From: Schaalia odontolytica
GTDB lineage: Bacteria; Actinomycetota; Actinomycetes; Actinomycetales; Actinomycetaceae
Direction of reading: 5' to 3'
Length of the DNA: 64,000 nucleotides
NCBI RefSeq assembly: GCF_024584435.1
Contig: NZ_CP102197.1
Location: forward strand, 2,108,001 to 2,172,000
Numbering within the stretch: position 1 is the stretch's first letter; each line of letters opens with the position of its first letter. The position numbers and the translations under genes are program-made. The notes under the pieces are model-generated. The model worked only from the letters and a program-made list of their open reading frames with translations. It had not been told where the DNA came from and ran no database searches. Positions 1-7,619 of the stretch are shown here, piece by piece.

Positions 1-1
1 C

Positions 2-268
2 GAGGGCTACGACTATCGCGAGACGATCTCGGTGTGGTTCCGCTCGATCTTCTACCTGCACCCGCAGGCTCACCTGATGGCGGACGTGCCGCTGACCTTC
101 AAGCTGCACATCGTGGCGGGCCTCCTGCTCTTCTGCGTGTGGCCCTTCACCCGCCTCGTGCACGTGGTGAGCGCCCCCGTCGGCTACGTCGCGCGCCCCC
201 CGGTGATCTACCGGTCGCGCGACTCCCGCCGCGAGCATGAGCTGACGCGCGGAGGCATGTCGGACTGA
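2..268 (+). CDS. narI: Respiratory nitrate reductase gamma subunit NarI, C-terminal part
   Basis: The 5' end lies outside the window; 88 residues and a TGA stop are visible. The sequence contains the NarI-type segments SIFYLHP and LTFKLHIV followed by a hydrophobic helix (LLLFCVWPFTRLVH) and the arginine-rich cytoplasmic tail. In the family, NarI is the membrane diheme cytochrome b that passes quinol electrons to NarH and NarG, which carries the molybdenum cofactor. The HIV and RLVH histidines are consistent with the last haem-ligand helix. A strong terminator follows, so this is probably the last gene of narGHJI. The molybdenum-cofactor genes immediately downstream fit this role. Confidence 0.9.
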   Translation, partial: EGYDYRETISVWFRSIFYLHPQAHLMADVPLTFKLHIVAGLLLFCVWPFTRLVHVVSAPVGYVARPPVIYRSRDSRREHELTRGGMSD

Positions 269-318
269 TCGGTGGCCGGTGGCCTCGGCCCGCGAGGCGC
301 CGACCGAGATGCCGCGTG

Positions 319-354
319 GCGGGGGCGGGCGCATGCTCGCCCCCGCATTTTTTC
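319..354 (+). terminator. Rho-independent terminator after narI
   Basis: A 12-bp G+C-rich stem (left arm 319-330, right arm 335-346, one G-U pair) with loop GCAT is followed by A and then six T. This is a textbook intrinsic terminator, about 50 bases after the narI stop. Confidence 0.88.
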
Positions 355-556
355 CAGACGCGCATCCTGACCTGCGCGCGCGTGGTGGCGCGACCCGCGT
401 AATGGTGTTTCCTTCTGGTTTTGGCCGTGCGAAAAGCCGCCCGTCCGGCCTAGAATAAAAGCGCGATTTGTCAGTAACGTAATACCGCTACAGTCGTGCG
501 GGACGATGCCGTCAGGCGCGTTACCGGCGATTATGAGGGAGAAGAGAGGAGAGGCG

Positions 557-1552
557 ATGAGTGACGCCTCCCGTTCTCGGCCGCTGGCCGAAACACTCGC
601 CGCGATGGCTACCCTGACCCCGGCACAGCACGCCCTGCTCGAGCGTATTTCCTACCACACCGCCCCGGTGACCGTGGCCGAGCTGGCCCAGGAGGCCGGC
701 CTGCACGTCTCCAGCGTGCGAGAGACCCTCGAGGGGCTCTACGGCCTCAGGCTGGTAGACAAGCAGCAGCTGCCCTCGTCGGGGCGAGGTCGCCCCGCCC
801 TCGGCTACTCGACGACGACCCCGGCGGACCCCTCTTTCGCCGCCCAGATGCTCCACCAGCTCACGTCTTCGCTGCTCGCGTGGCTGCGGGTGGACGCGTC
901 GGACCCGGCGGCGTCGGTGCGCGAGATCGGGTCGCGGTGGGCGGACGCCGCCCTGGAGGCGATGGCGGTCCCCGACCATCATCACGCGGTGTCGCGGCGC
1001 GGCGTGCGCGACTCCTTCAACATCGCGGGGCACCTGGGCAAGGTGCGCCTGTTCATGAACGCGATGGGTTTTGCCTCGGTCCCGCACGAGAGCGATCCCC
1101 TGGCGGTCGTGCTGACGGCCTGCCCCTTCACCGAGCCGGGCGCGCCCGACGACCTGGCGCTGGAGCTGCGCCGGGGCATCGTCGAACGGGTGTTTGAGCG
1201 GACGGCGACGGGATTGGCCTCGTGGTCGCTGGAGACCGACCCCGTGGAGCCGCTGCGTCTGACGGTGTTCATCCGCCCCGTTCAGGAGGCTCATCCAAAG
1301 CCGCTGTCGACGACTCTGCACTTCTTCGGCGGGGCGGCCGAGGCGGCGGGCGGCTACGTGCGCGAGATCCCGTCGGCGCAGACGCCGGGCACGCTCGGCG
1401 AGCTGATCGCGCAGCTCGGGGACGACAATCCGGCGCTGGCCCGGATCCTGGACGTGTCGAGCTTCCTCGTCAATGAACGTTCGGCGGGCCCGGAGACCGA
1501 GCTGGTCCCGGGGGCGCGCGTCGACGTGTTGCCCCCGTTTGCGGGCGGGTGA
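557..1552 (+). CDS. HTH regulator fused to a MoaD-type sulfur carrier
   Basis: A 331-residue protein. ATG 557 is chosen because a GAGAGGAGAG purine run precedes it; an upstream start at 506 lacks this. Residues about 38-67 form a winged HTH (AELAQEAGLHVSSVRETL). The middle part resembles COG2345-type regulators, including an ACPF segment, but lacks most of the Cys/His ligands expected there. Residues from about 250 to the end look like MoaD: a beta-rich segment starting STTLHFF and an exact C-terminal Gly-Gly (FAGG). MoaD's terminal GG is adenylated by MoeB and thiocarboxylated to supply sulfur to molybdopterin synthase. The protein sits directly upstream of moaE and a MoeB-like gene with no separate moaD nearby, so it is probably the functional MoaD and may also regulate. 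The regulator role is inference. Confidence 0.8.
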   Translation: MSDASRSRPLAETLAAMATLTPAQHALLERISYHTAPVTVAELAQEAGLHVSSVRETLEGLYGLRLVDKQQLPSSGRGRPALGYSTTTPADPSFAAQMLHQLTSSLLAWLRVDASDPAASVREIGSRWADAALEAMAVPDHHHAVSRRGVRDSFNIAGHLGKVRLFMNAMGFASVPHESDPLAVVLTACPFTEPGAPDDLALELRRGIVERVFERTATGLASWSLETDPVEPLRLTVFIRPVQEAHPKPLSTTLHFFGGAAEAAGGYVREIPSAQTPGTLGELIAQLGDDNPALARILDVSSFLVNERSAGPETELVPGARVDVLPPFAGG

Positions 1553-1653
1553 GAGCTTGTAGTCAGTTTGCGCTCGTCGGTCAGGGTTTCGTGAAACTCC
1601 CGGCCGCTTCATCGTAGGATGAGGGAAAGCCTCGCCCGTCCTTGGAGGATCCC

Positions 1654-2073
1654 ATGTCAGCTCAGATTGCAACCGGCATCACCGACGACCCCCTGGACTC
1701 CGGCGCGCTGATCGATAGCGCTCGCCTGGGTACGTGCGGTGCGGTCGCCTCCTTCATCGGTGTGGTGCGCAACCACGACGGGGGAGAGGCCGTGGAGGCC
1801 ATCGAGTATTCGTGCCACCCGTCGGCTCGTCAGATTCTGCGCGAGATCGTCTCGGAGAAGAGTGACCGCCCCGGCGTGCATCGCATCGTCGCCTGGCACC
1901 GCGTGGGCCATCTGGGGATCGGCGAGGACGCGATGGTCGTCGCCGTGGCCGCGGAGCACCGCGCCCAGGCGTTCCGTGCGGTTGAGGCGATTGTTGAGGA
2001 CGTGAAGGCGAAGCTTCCGGTGTGGAAGAAGCAGGAGCTGACGGACGGCTCGCACAGCTGGTCGGGGCTGTGA
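1654..2073 (+). CDS. moaE: Molybdopterin synthase catalytic subunit MoaE
   Basis: 139 residues; ATG 1654 follows a good GGAGG at 1644-1648. The MoaE hallmarks are a central GVVRNHDGG, the HRVGHLGIGEDAM segment, and the C-terminal KAKLPVWKKQE with the lysines that in the family take part in catalysis. MoaE, with thiocarboxylated MoaD, inserts two sulfurs into cyclic pyranopterin monophosphate to give molybdopterin. It is flanked by the HTH-MoaD fusion upstream and a MoeB-like activator one base downstream, which fits one operon. Confidence 0.93.
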   Translation: MSAQIATGITDDPLDSGALIDSARLGTCGAVASFIGVVRNHDGGEAVEAIEYSCHPSARQILREIVSEKSDRPGVHRIVAWHRVGHLGIGEDAMVVAVAAEHRAQAFRAVEAIVEDVKAKLPVWKKQELTDGSHSWSGL

Positions 2074-2074
2074 G

Positions 2075-2899
2075 ATGACGATCGGTGACCCCTATTCGCG
2101 TGACGGCGCGGTGCGAGGGCGCGCCGTCGCGCTGCCCCTGCTCACCCAGCCCGTGCCATTCGAGGCCGGGGATCCCGCGTTGGAGCGCTATCGCCGCAAT
2201 TGGCTGGTGTCGGGCCTGGGCGAGGCCGGGCAGGCCCGCCTGGCGGCCTCTCGCGTGCTCGTGGTGGGCGCCGGGGGCCTCGGCTCTCCGGTTCTCCTCT
2301 ACCTGACTGCGGCGGGCGTTGGAACGATCGGCATCTGCGATTCCGACGTGGTGGAGGTGTCGAACCTGCAGCGTCAGCTGTTGCACGGCGAGGCGGACGT
2401 GGGGGTGGCGAAGCCGGATTCGGCGGTCCGCCACCTGAGCGCGCTCAACTCGTCGGTGCGTTTCGAGCGCTTCGGGCACGTGACCCGGGAGTGGTTGGAG
2501 GAGCACGGGCGCGAATGGGACCTGATCGTCGAGTGTACGGATAGCTTCGACGCGAAGTATCTCGTGGCCGACTACTGCGCGCAGTCCGGGGTTCCCCTCG
2601 TGTGGGGGACGGTCGTGTCGATGCAGCTGCAGGTGAGTGTCTTCTGGTCCCACGCCCCCGCCCCCGTGCCGCGCCTGACGCTGCGGAGCCTGCACCCGGT
2701 GCAGCCGGCGCCCGGAACGACGCCCTCCTCGCCCGAGGTGGGCGTGCTGGGGCCGGTCGTGGGCCAGGCGGGCACGGCGATGACGACGGAGGCCATCAAG
2801 GTGCTGGCGGGCTTCGGCGAGCCCCTCATCGGCCGGGTGCTGACGGTGGACGCCGCCACGCAACGCGCGGACGTGCTGACCTTCGCCCCGTGGGAGTAG
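2075..2899 (+). CDS. MoeB/ThiF-like adenylyltransferase lacking zinc-site cysteines
   Basis: 274 residues; ATG 2075 starts one base after the moaE stop, indicating coupling. The E1-like ATP-binding elements are all present: GAGGLGS at 65-71, Asp near 91, NLQRQ with Arg100, Lys113, and CTD at 154-156. In MoeB this enzyme adenylates the MoaD C-terminus. Family members usually carry two Cys pairs for structural zinc. Here the region that should read like PCYRC is PRLTLRSLHP, the SCAE-like position is SSPE, and no C-terminal CxxC is present, so all four ligands appear lost. There is no rhodanese domain. Context makes activation of the MoaD domain upstream the likely job. Confidence 0.87.
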   Translation: MTIGDPYSRDGAVRGRAVALPLLTQPVPFEAGDPALERYRRNWLVSGLGEAGQARLAASRVLVVGAGGLGSPVLLYLTAAGVGTIGICDSDVVEVSNLQRQLLHGEADVGVAKPDSAVRHLSALNSSVRFERFGHVTREWLEEHGREWDLIVECTDSFDAKYLVADYCAQSGVPLVWGTVVSMQLQVSVFWSHAPAPVPRLTLRSLHPVQPAPGTTPSSPEVGVLGPVVGQAGTAMTTEAIKVLAGFGEPLIGRVLTVDAATQRADVLTFAPWE

Positions 2900-2901
2900 G
2901 C

Positions 2902-3597
2902 GTGGCGGGGTCGAGCGCGGCGGGCCGTGGGGCGCGCCCGGATGTCGCCGCGATCGTCGTGGGCGGCGGGGGAGGGCAGAGGCTGGGGGGAGTCTCGAAG
3001 CCGGATCTTGTCCTCGGGGGAGTGCGCCTCATCGACCGCGTGTGCGCGGCGTTGACGGGGGCGTGCGGCGCTGGGTGCGTGGCGGTCGTGCCGCCCGCGG
3101 TGCGCGTCCCGGATGGGGTCGCACGAACGCTTGAGGATCCGCCGGGCGGCGGGCCTCTGGCGGGGATCGACGCCGGACTGTCGGCGCTTCACCTCGGCGA
3201 GGGCGGACTCGCCGTCGTGGTGTCGGTCGATGCGCCGGGTGTGGGCGAGTTCGTGCCGCTCCTGCTGGCCGAGCCCCTGGGCGAGGCGGCGGATGGGCGC
3301 ATCGTTCGGGGCGGTGAGCCCGAGCCCTTCGACCAGTACCTAATGGGCGTCTACCGGGTGGCTTCGCTGCGCCGCGCCATCGACGAGGCCGTGGCTGCTC
3401 TCGGGTCGGTCCGGGGCGTGGGCGTGCGCCGGGTGCTTCGTTCCCTGGCGTTGGAGCGGGTGGAGGTCGATGCTCTGGCCTGCCGGGACGTCGATACTCC
3501 CGAGGACCTCGTATGGTGGGAGGCTCGTCTCACGCGCGCGTTGCCGCGCGAGAATGCGGATTATGATGGCAGGAGCGGGCGAGCCGCCGAGGCGTGA
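2902..3597 (+). CDS. mobA: Molybdenum cofactor guanylyltransferase-like MobA
   Basis: 231 residues from GTG 2902, two bases after the preceding stop. The N-terminus carries the nucleotidyltransferase signature GGGGGQRLGGVSKP, then a DPPGGGPLAGI loop, VVSVDAPG with the metal-binding Asp, and DVDTPEDL near the end, all typical of MobA-like NTP transferases. MobA attaches GMP to Mo-molybdopterin to make the bis-MGD form used by NarG. The last gene of the Mo-cofactor operon here. The C-terminal tail after DVDTPEDL is a little longer than usual. A related cytidylyltransferase (MocA) cannot be excluded from sequence reading alone. Confidence 0.84.
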   Translation: MAGSSAAGRGARPDVAAIVVGGGGGQRLGGVSKPDLVLGGVRLIDRVCAALTGACGAGCVAVVPPAVRVPDGVARTLEDPPGGGPLAGIDAGLSALHLGEGGLAVVVSVDAPGVGEFVPLLLAEPLGEAADGRIVRGGEPEPFDQYLMGVYRVASLRRAIDEAVAALGSVRGVGVRRVLRSLALERVEVDALACRDVDTPEDLVWWEARLTRALPRENADYDGRSGRAAEA

Positions 3598-3684
3598 TCA
3601 CCCGGTGAAAATTCACAAGTGAAGATGCGAGACGAAGGGCCGTATCTTTCGTATGATTGACCAGTCTGAAAGTAGGAGTTGAGG

Positions 3685-4224
3685 ATGTCTTCTCGTGTGT
3701 CGCGTCGCGTGTTGGCGGCGGTTTCGTCGGTGGCTTGTGGTGTTGTGTTGCTCGCGGGGTGCGTGCCGGGCCTTGGTGGGGGCAGCGCTGCTGACATCAG
3801 TGGGCTGAAGAATATTCCGGAGGGTCAGAAGCGGGAGCTGGTGAGCCAGTTTAACGCGGCGTCGGGCGCGGACAAGCAGAAGATTGCGGCGAAGGCTCAG
3901 GCGTTGAGCGCGATGGTGGGCGCTCAGTTGGTGGGTGCGGATCCGTCTGATATTTCGGGGCAGAAGTTCAAGCTGGATGGGCAGAACAAGGTTGCCGTGA
4001 ACAAGGATGACATGGTCTACAAGATGATGTCGGCCACGGATTATTGGCGGTTGGGGCAGGATACGTACGACCTGTGTGTGGAGCAGGATTGTGAGTATTA
4101 CTCGTCGTGGACGGTGGACGTGGAGGGTAGTAGCTCCGATGTGACGTATGTGTGGACGTTGAAGATTGAGGGGCCGGATCAGCCCGCTCAGCCGTTGGTG
4201 CGGCGTTTTAAGGTGTCGAAGTAG
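3685..4224 (+). CDS. Secreted lipoprotein of the mycosin cluster
   Basis: 179 residues from ATG 3685, with GTAGGAG at 3672-3678 as the ribosome site; an in-frame TTG at 3679 is less likely. The N-terminus has positive residues, a hydrophobic stretch and a lipobox LLAGC. The mature part is mostly polar. It contains two cysteines close together (DLCVEQDCEYY) that could form a disulfide, followed by beta-rich sequence. I do not recognise a family. It opens a five-gene run with a WXG100-like gene, a Gly-rich gene and two proteases, so a surface role tied to type VII-like secretion is the best guess. A TATGAT hexamer at 3652-3657 could be its -10 box. Confidence 0.82.
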   Translation: MSSRVSRRVLAAVSSVACGVVLLAGCVPGLGGGSAADISGLKNIPEGQKRELVSQFNAASGADKQKIAAKAQALSAMVGAQLVGADPSDISGQKFKLDGQNKVAVNKDDMVYKMMSATDYWRLGQDTYDLCVEQDCEYYSSWTVDVEGSSSDVTYVWTLKIEGPDQPAQPLVRRFKVSK

Positions 4225-4273
4225 TCGCGGCGCGGTGCGCCGAACAACCCATCACGAGAGCAAGGAGAACACA

Positions 4274-4792
4274 ATGCCAGGCGAAGACGGGCAGGGGTAC
4301 CAAGAGGATCCCCAGCAGCGGGCAGCACAGGAGGTGACGGCGAGCCAGGAGGCAGTCGACACGTCCTCGAAGGCCTCCTACTCCCTCAGCTCGGCCCAGA
4401 CGTCAAGCGCGTGGGGGAGCGAGGCCGGACCCGAGGCCCTTGGGCGTAAGGCGAGCGAGATGTTCAACGGCATCTCCGACGTCCTGTCGAAGGAGAACGC
4501 GCTGATCGCCGAGTTCGAGACGAAGATGCGGCAGGCGATGACGGCGATCAAGGAAACGGAGGCCGACAACGAACGGTCCTTCCAGACCGTGAACGGGACC
4601 CTCCAGGACCTTGCGGGTTCCGAGCAGGCGCAAGCCCTCGCGTCGTCCATGGAGAAGGCGGGCTTCAAGCCCAAGGAGCAGCCGCCGGCCAGTTCCTCGC
4701 AGGCTCCGGCTGCATCCGGCTCCCCGGCTACCGGTGGAGCGGCTACACCTCCCCCGAACGTGCCGACTCAGGGACAACAATCGCCGATCTAA
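4274..4792 (+). CDS. WXG100-like helical secreted-type protein
   Basis: 172 residues from ATG 4274 with AAGGAG at 4262-4267. Residues about 15-115 are alpha-helical and charged, with a turn containing SAWGSEAG that resembles the WxG motif of ESAT-6-like proteins, followed by a long helix (SKENALIAEFETKMRQAM). From about residue 130 the chain becomes Ser/Pro/Ala/Gly-rich and probably disordered. No signal peptide is present, as expected for type VII substrates. It lies between a lipoprotein gene and a large Gly-rich gene in the same direction. The assignment to the WXG100 superfamily rests on layout and helix pattern, not on a strict motif match. Confidence 0.7.
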   Translation: MPGEDGQGYQEDPQQRAAQEVTASQEAVDTSSKASYSLSSAQTSSAWGSEAGPEALGRKASEMFNGISDVLSKENALIAEFETKMRQAMTAIKETEADNERSFQTVNGTLQDLAGSEQAQALASSMEKAGFKPKEQPPASSSQAPAASGSPATGGAATPPPNVPTQGQQSPI

Positions 4793-4833
4793 GCTGAATG
4801 ACACCTTAGGAAATAAGAAAGGAGTGTTGACGC

Positions 4834-6390
4834 ATGGTTTCGTCACCGAACTACGAGAGACTCAAGACGTTCATGGAGGCGGCCCGCACCAACCGCGGGC
4901 TCGATGCGTGGGACCCCGACCACAAGAAGACGCTGGAGGGCTTCCAGGAGGCCATCGACCGCCTGAAGGCCTACCGTGACAGCCACGGCTTCTCGGGCAA
5001 GACCGGGGACGCGATGAACCAGTGGGTCGATCGCTCGATCAGCCGCATCGAGGCCTACCGAGCGAAGTACCAGCGGGGATACACCGCCTACGAGGCCGGC
5101 CGGAAGTCCATGGAGATGGCCCTGAAGGAGGCCGAGACGATTTCCCCCGACCTCCTGGACTCCAAGACCGCCGCGATGCGCGGCCTTCCGATCGTGGCTG
5201 TTCCTTCCGATCAACCGGGCGGCGGCTTCACCGTTCCGCTTGTCAACACGCGCTTGACGACCGGGGCTGCCTACGTCGACGCGGTCGAGGCGCAGGCCAA
5301 CGCCCAGCGCGAGGCCGCTTCCCAGAGGATTCTCGATATGGTGAACGGCAAGACCAAGGCGTATAGCTCTCGCGTGGACACTCCGGTCGATGCCACTAAT
5401 CCCTACGAGGGTAATCAAGAAGCTCCGGGTACGAATGGCCCTTCTTCTGGCTCAAACAACGATCCCTGGGATTATTCTCCCAACAACGGCTTCGGTCGAG
5501 GCGGTGGGCGTGATCCGCGCTCGGGTGCGTATCCGGGTGGGTTTGATCAGCCGTGGTTGAGTGAGGCTGATGCTGCTGCTGCGCGTAACCGCACGATTGC
5601 GTCGGGGGCGCTACCGACTCAGGAGCCTGCGTATGGTGAGGTGGGGTCTCGGACGAATCCGATTACGGATCCTCAGGATTTGATGGGGACGGATCTGTTG
5701 CATACGCGGGTCAATGGCACGGCGTATCGTAACGGTGTGGTGGGTGGTCACACGCCTGCTCCGCCAGCTGATGCGGATCACCCGCTGTGGCGCCTCAACG
5801 GCGGCGGCGCGGCCTCGGATTCTTCTGTGGCCGGTCGCCTGGGCGGCGCGGGCGTGCTGGGTGCGGCCGGCCTGGGCCTGCGTGGCGCGGCCCGCATGGG
5901 GTCGGGTTCCCTGGGTGCTGGCGGCTTGGGTGCTGCCGGGCTCCGTGGCATCAGTGGTAGTACGGGCGCCGGTGGCGCGGGTGCTGCTGGTTTGAAGGTT
6001 GGCTCGTATTCGGGGTCGGGTTTTGGCTCCTATAAGCCGCCTGCTGGTGTTGCTGGTGCTAATGGTGTGGCTGGTTCTGGTGCTGCTGGGTCTTCTGGTG
6101 TGACTGGGACGACGGGTGCTGGTGGCGCGGGTGGCGCCGCGGGTGCTGCTGGTCGTGGTGGCGCTGGTGCTGGTGGCTTCATGGGTGGCGGTGCTGGCGC
6201 TGGTGCGGGTGCTGGTAAGCAGGATAAGAAGTCGCGTCGGCGTAAGTATGTGGCGTTTAGGTTTGAGGATGAGGATGAGGATGGTCTGCCTGCGGGTTAT
6301 GTGAATCCGATGTCTCAGACGTATGGGTCGGATAAGGATATTGCTCCGGCCAAGCGCGCTGATGATGGTTGGGATCCTCGCCAATGGTGA
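4834..6390 (+). CDS. Large PPE-like/Gly-Ala-rich type VII-associated protein
   Basis: 518 residues; ATG 4834 follows GAAAGGAG. Residues 1-190 are helical with a central SGKTGDAMNQWV turn reminiscent of WXG/PPE proteins. Residues 190-340 are Pro/Asn/Gly-rich. Residues about 340-470 are dominated by Gly-Ala repeats such as GAGGLGAAG and GAGGAGGAAG. A basic KKSRRRK is followed by an acidic stretch EDEDEDGLP and a tail ending WDPRQW. No signal peptide is seen. This architecture is common in actinobacterial ESX loci (a secreted or shell-like partner of the small WXG protein), but the precise function is unknown. It overlaps the next gene by a few bases, so the two are probably coupled. Confidence 0.75.
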   Translation: MVSSPNYERLKTFMEAARTNRGLDAWDPDHKKTLEGFQEAIDRLKAYRDSHGFSGKTGDAMNQWVDRSISRIEAYRAKYQRGYTAYEAGRKSMEMALKEAETISPDLLDSKTAAMRGLPIVAVPSDQPGGGFTVPLVNTRLTTGAAYVDAVEAQANAQREAASQRILDMVNGKTKAYSSRVDTPVDATNPYEGNQEAPGTNGPSSGSNNDPWDYSPNNGFGRGGGRDPRSGAYPGGFDQPWLSEADAAAARNRTIASGALPTQEPAYGEVGSRTNPITDPQDLMGTDLLHTRVNGTAYRNGVVGGHTPAPPADADHPLWRLNGGGAASDSSVAGRLGGAGVLGAAGLGLRGAARMGSGSLGAGGLGAAGLRGISGSTGAGGAGAAGLKVGSYSGSGFGSYKPPAGVAGANGVAGSGAAGSSGVTGTTGAGGAGGAAGAAGRGGAGAGGFMGGGAGAGAGAGKQDKKSRRRKYVAFRFEDEDEDGLPAGYVNPMSQTYGSDKDIAPAKRADDGWDPRQW

Positions 6391-7619
6391 CCCTGAACCA
6401 TGTGGACCTGAATCATGGTGGTGTGCCCCGCCTGCCTCGCGTGTGTGTGGGGTGGGCGGGGCGCGCCGCGCGCGCCCTGACCACTGTGTTGTCGGCGTCC
6501 GTGTTGGCTGCTGGTGCCCTGGCCCTGACGCCTGCTCCTGCGCGTGCGGAGGACGTGATCACGACGCAGGAGTACTTCTCCTACTACCACCTCGATACTG
6601 CTCGGGCGAAGGGTTACACGGGTAAGGGCGTCACCATCGCCCTCATCGACAGTCCCGTAGACACCAACGCCCCCGAACTCAAGGGCGCCAACGTCACGGA
6701 CAAGAGCCGCTGCACCATCGAAGCGGCTCCCTCAAGTAAGACCCATGGCACGGCTATGGCGTCTCTCTTGGTGGCTCGTGATTATGGTGTCGCACCCGAC
6801 GCGGCCCTGCTCACCTACCAGAGTACGACGAAGGATGATGTGTCAGACGGTACGTGTGAGAACATTGAGGGTGTTCGCCATAACTCGATCTCGCACCTCA
6901 TCAATCAGGCCATTGATGACGGTGCTCAGATTGTCTCCTTCTCTCAGGGCTCGGCAGCTACTGGTGATGACATCAAGTGGGCGGTTGCTCGTGCCATGAG
7001 TAAAGGGGTTATCGTCCTCAACTCTGCGGGCAACACCACTTCGGATAACAACGAGGGTCAGCTCAGCCGGTGGTCTGGTGTTGTGGGTGTTGCCGCGATC
7101 ACGCCGGATGGTCAGCGTGCGGATTATTCCTCGTGGGGCAACGGCGTGACTACCGCGGCGGTTGGTGGTCCCGTTACAGTGCGTGACTATGGTACCGGTG
7201 GGCTCAGGCCAATGAATGGTACGTCGGTTGCAACGCCGTTGGCCGCTGGGATGTTGGCGTTGGCGCGTCAGAAGTGGCCGGATGCTACTGCGAATCAGTT
7301 GTTGCAGGTTGTGACTAAGACGGGGCTTAATCCGAATCATGAGTGGAATCAGTACACGGGTTATGGGGCAGTTGACCTCGGTGCGTTGGTGAATACGGAT
7401 CCTTCGCAGTATCCGGATGAGAATCCTCTGGCTCAGAAGGAGGGTGGGTCTTCTCCGACGGTGCAGGAGGTTCAGGACTATGCCGATGGTGTGGTGGAGC
7501 CTAACCCCGATACCTTGGATCGGTCCTACGTGTATCGCGGTATTGATGAGGTAGCCGCCTCGATGGACGACATTGGTCCCGTTCATTTGGGGACGAGTCC
7601 GCGGTATCACCGCAAGTGA
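6384..7619 (+). CDS. Mycosin-like subtilisin protease, copy 1
   Basis: 411 residues from ATG 6384, which overlaps the previous stop by seven bases; a TTG at 6369 is a poorer choice. A signal peptide ends near APARAED. The S8 catalytic triad is visible: Asp in ALIDSPV, His in KTHGTAMAS, Ser in NGTSVATPLAAG, with the oxyanion Asn in NSAGN. In type VII systems mycosin (MycP) is an essential membrane-anchored protease. This protein lacks the usual C-terminal transmembrane helix and ends in HLGTSPRYHRK, a tail shared with the next gene. It could be a soluble or differently anchored protease of the cluster. Confidence 0.86.
   Translation: MVTLNHVDLNHGGVPRLPRVCVGWAGRAARALTTVLSASVLAAGALALTPAPARAEDVITTQEYFSYYHLDTARAKGYTGKGVTIALIDSPVDTNAPELKGANVTDKSRCTIEAAPSSKTHGTAMASLLVARDYGVAPDAALLTYQSTTKDDVSDGTCENIEGVRHNSISHLINQAIDDGAQIVSFSQGSAATGDDIKWAVARAMSKGVIVLNSAGNTTSDNNEGQLSRWSGVVGVAAITPDGQRADYSSWGNGVTTAAVGGPVTVRDYGTGGLRPMNGTSVATPLAAGMLALARQKWPDATANQLLQVVTKTGLNPNHEWNQYTGYGAVDLGALVNTDPSQYPDENPLAQKEGGSSPTVQEVQDYADGVVEPNPDTLDRSYVYRGIDEVAASMDDIGPVHLGTSPRYHRK

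Noticed and set aside
2602-2901. N-terminal extension of mobA
   Set aside because: The frame is open across moeB, but the nucleotide-binding motif starts just after GTG 2902, and the extension is low-complexity mirror sequence.
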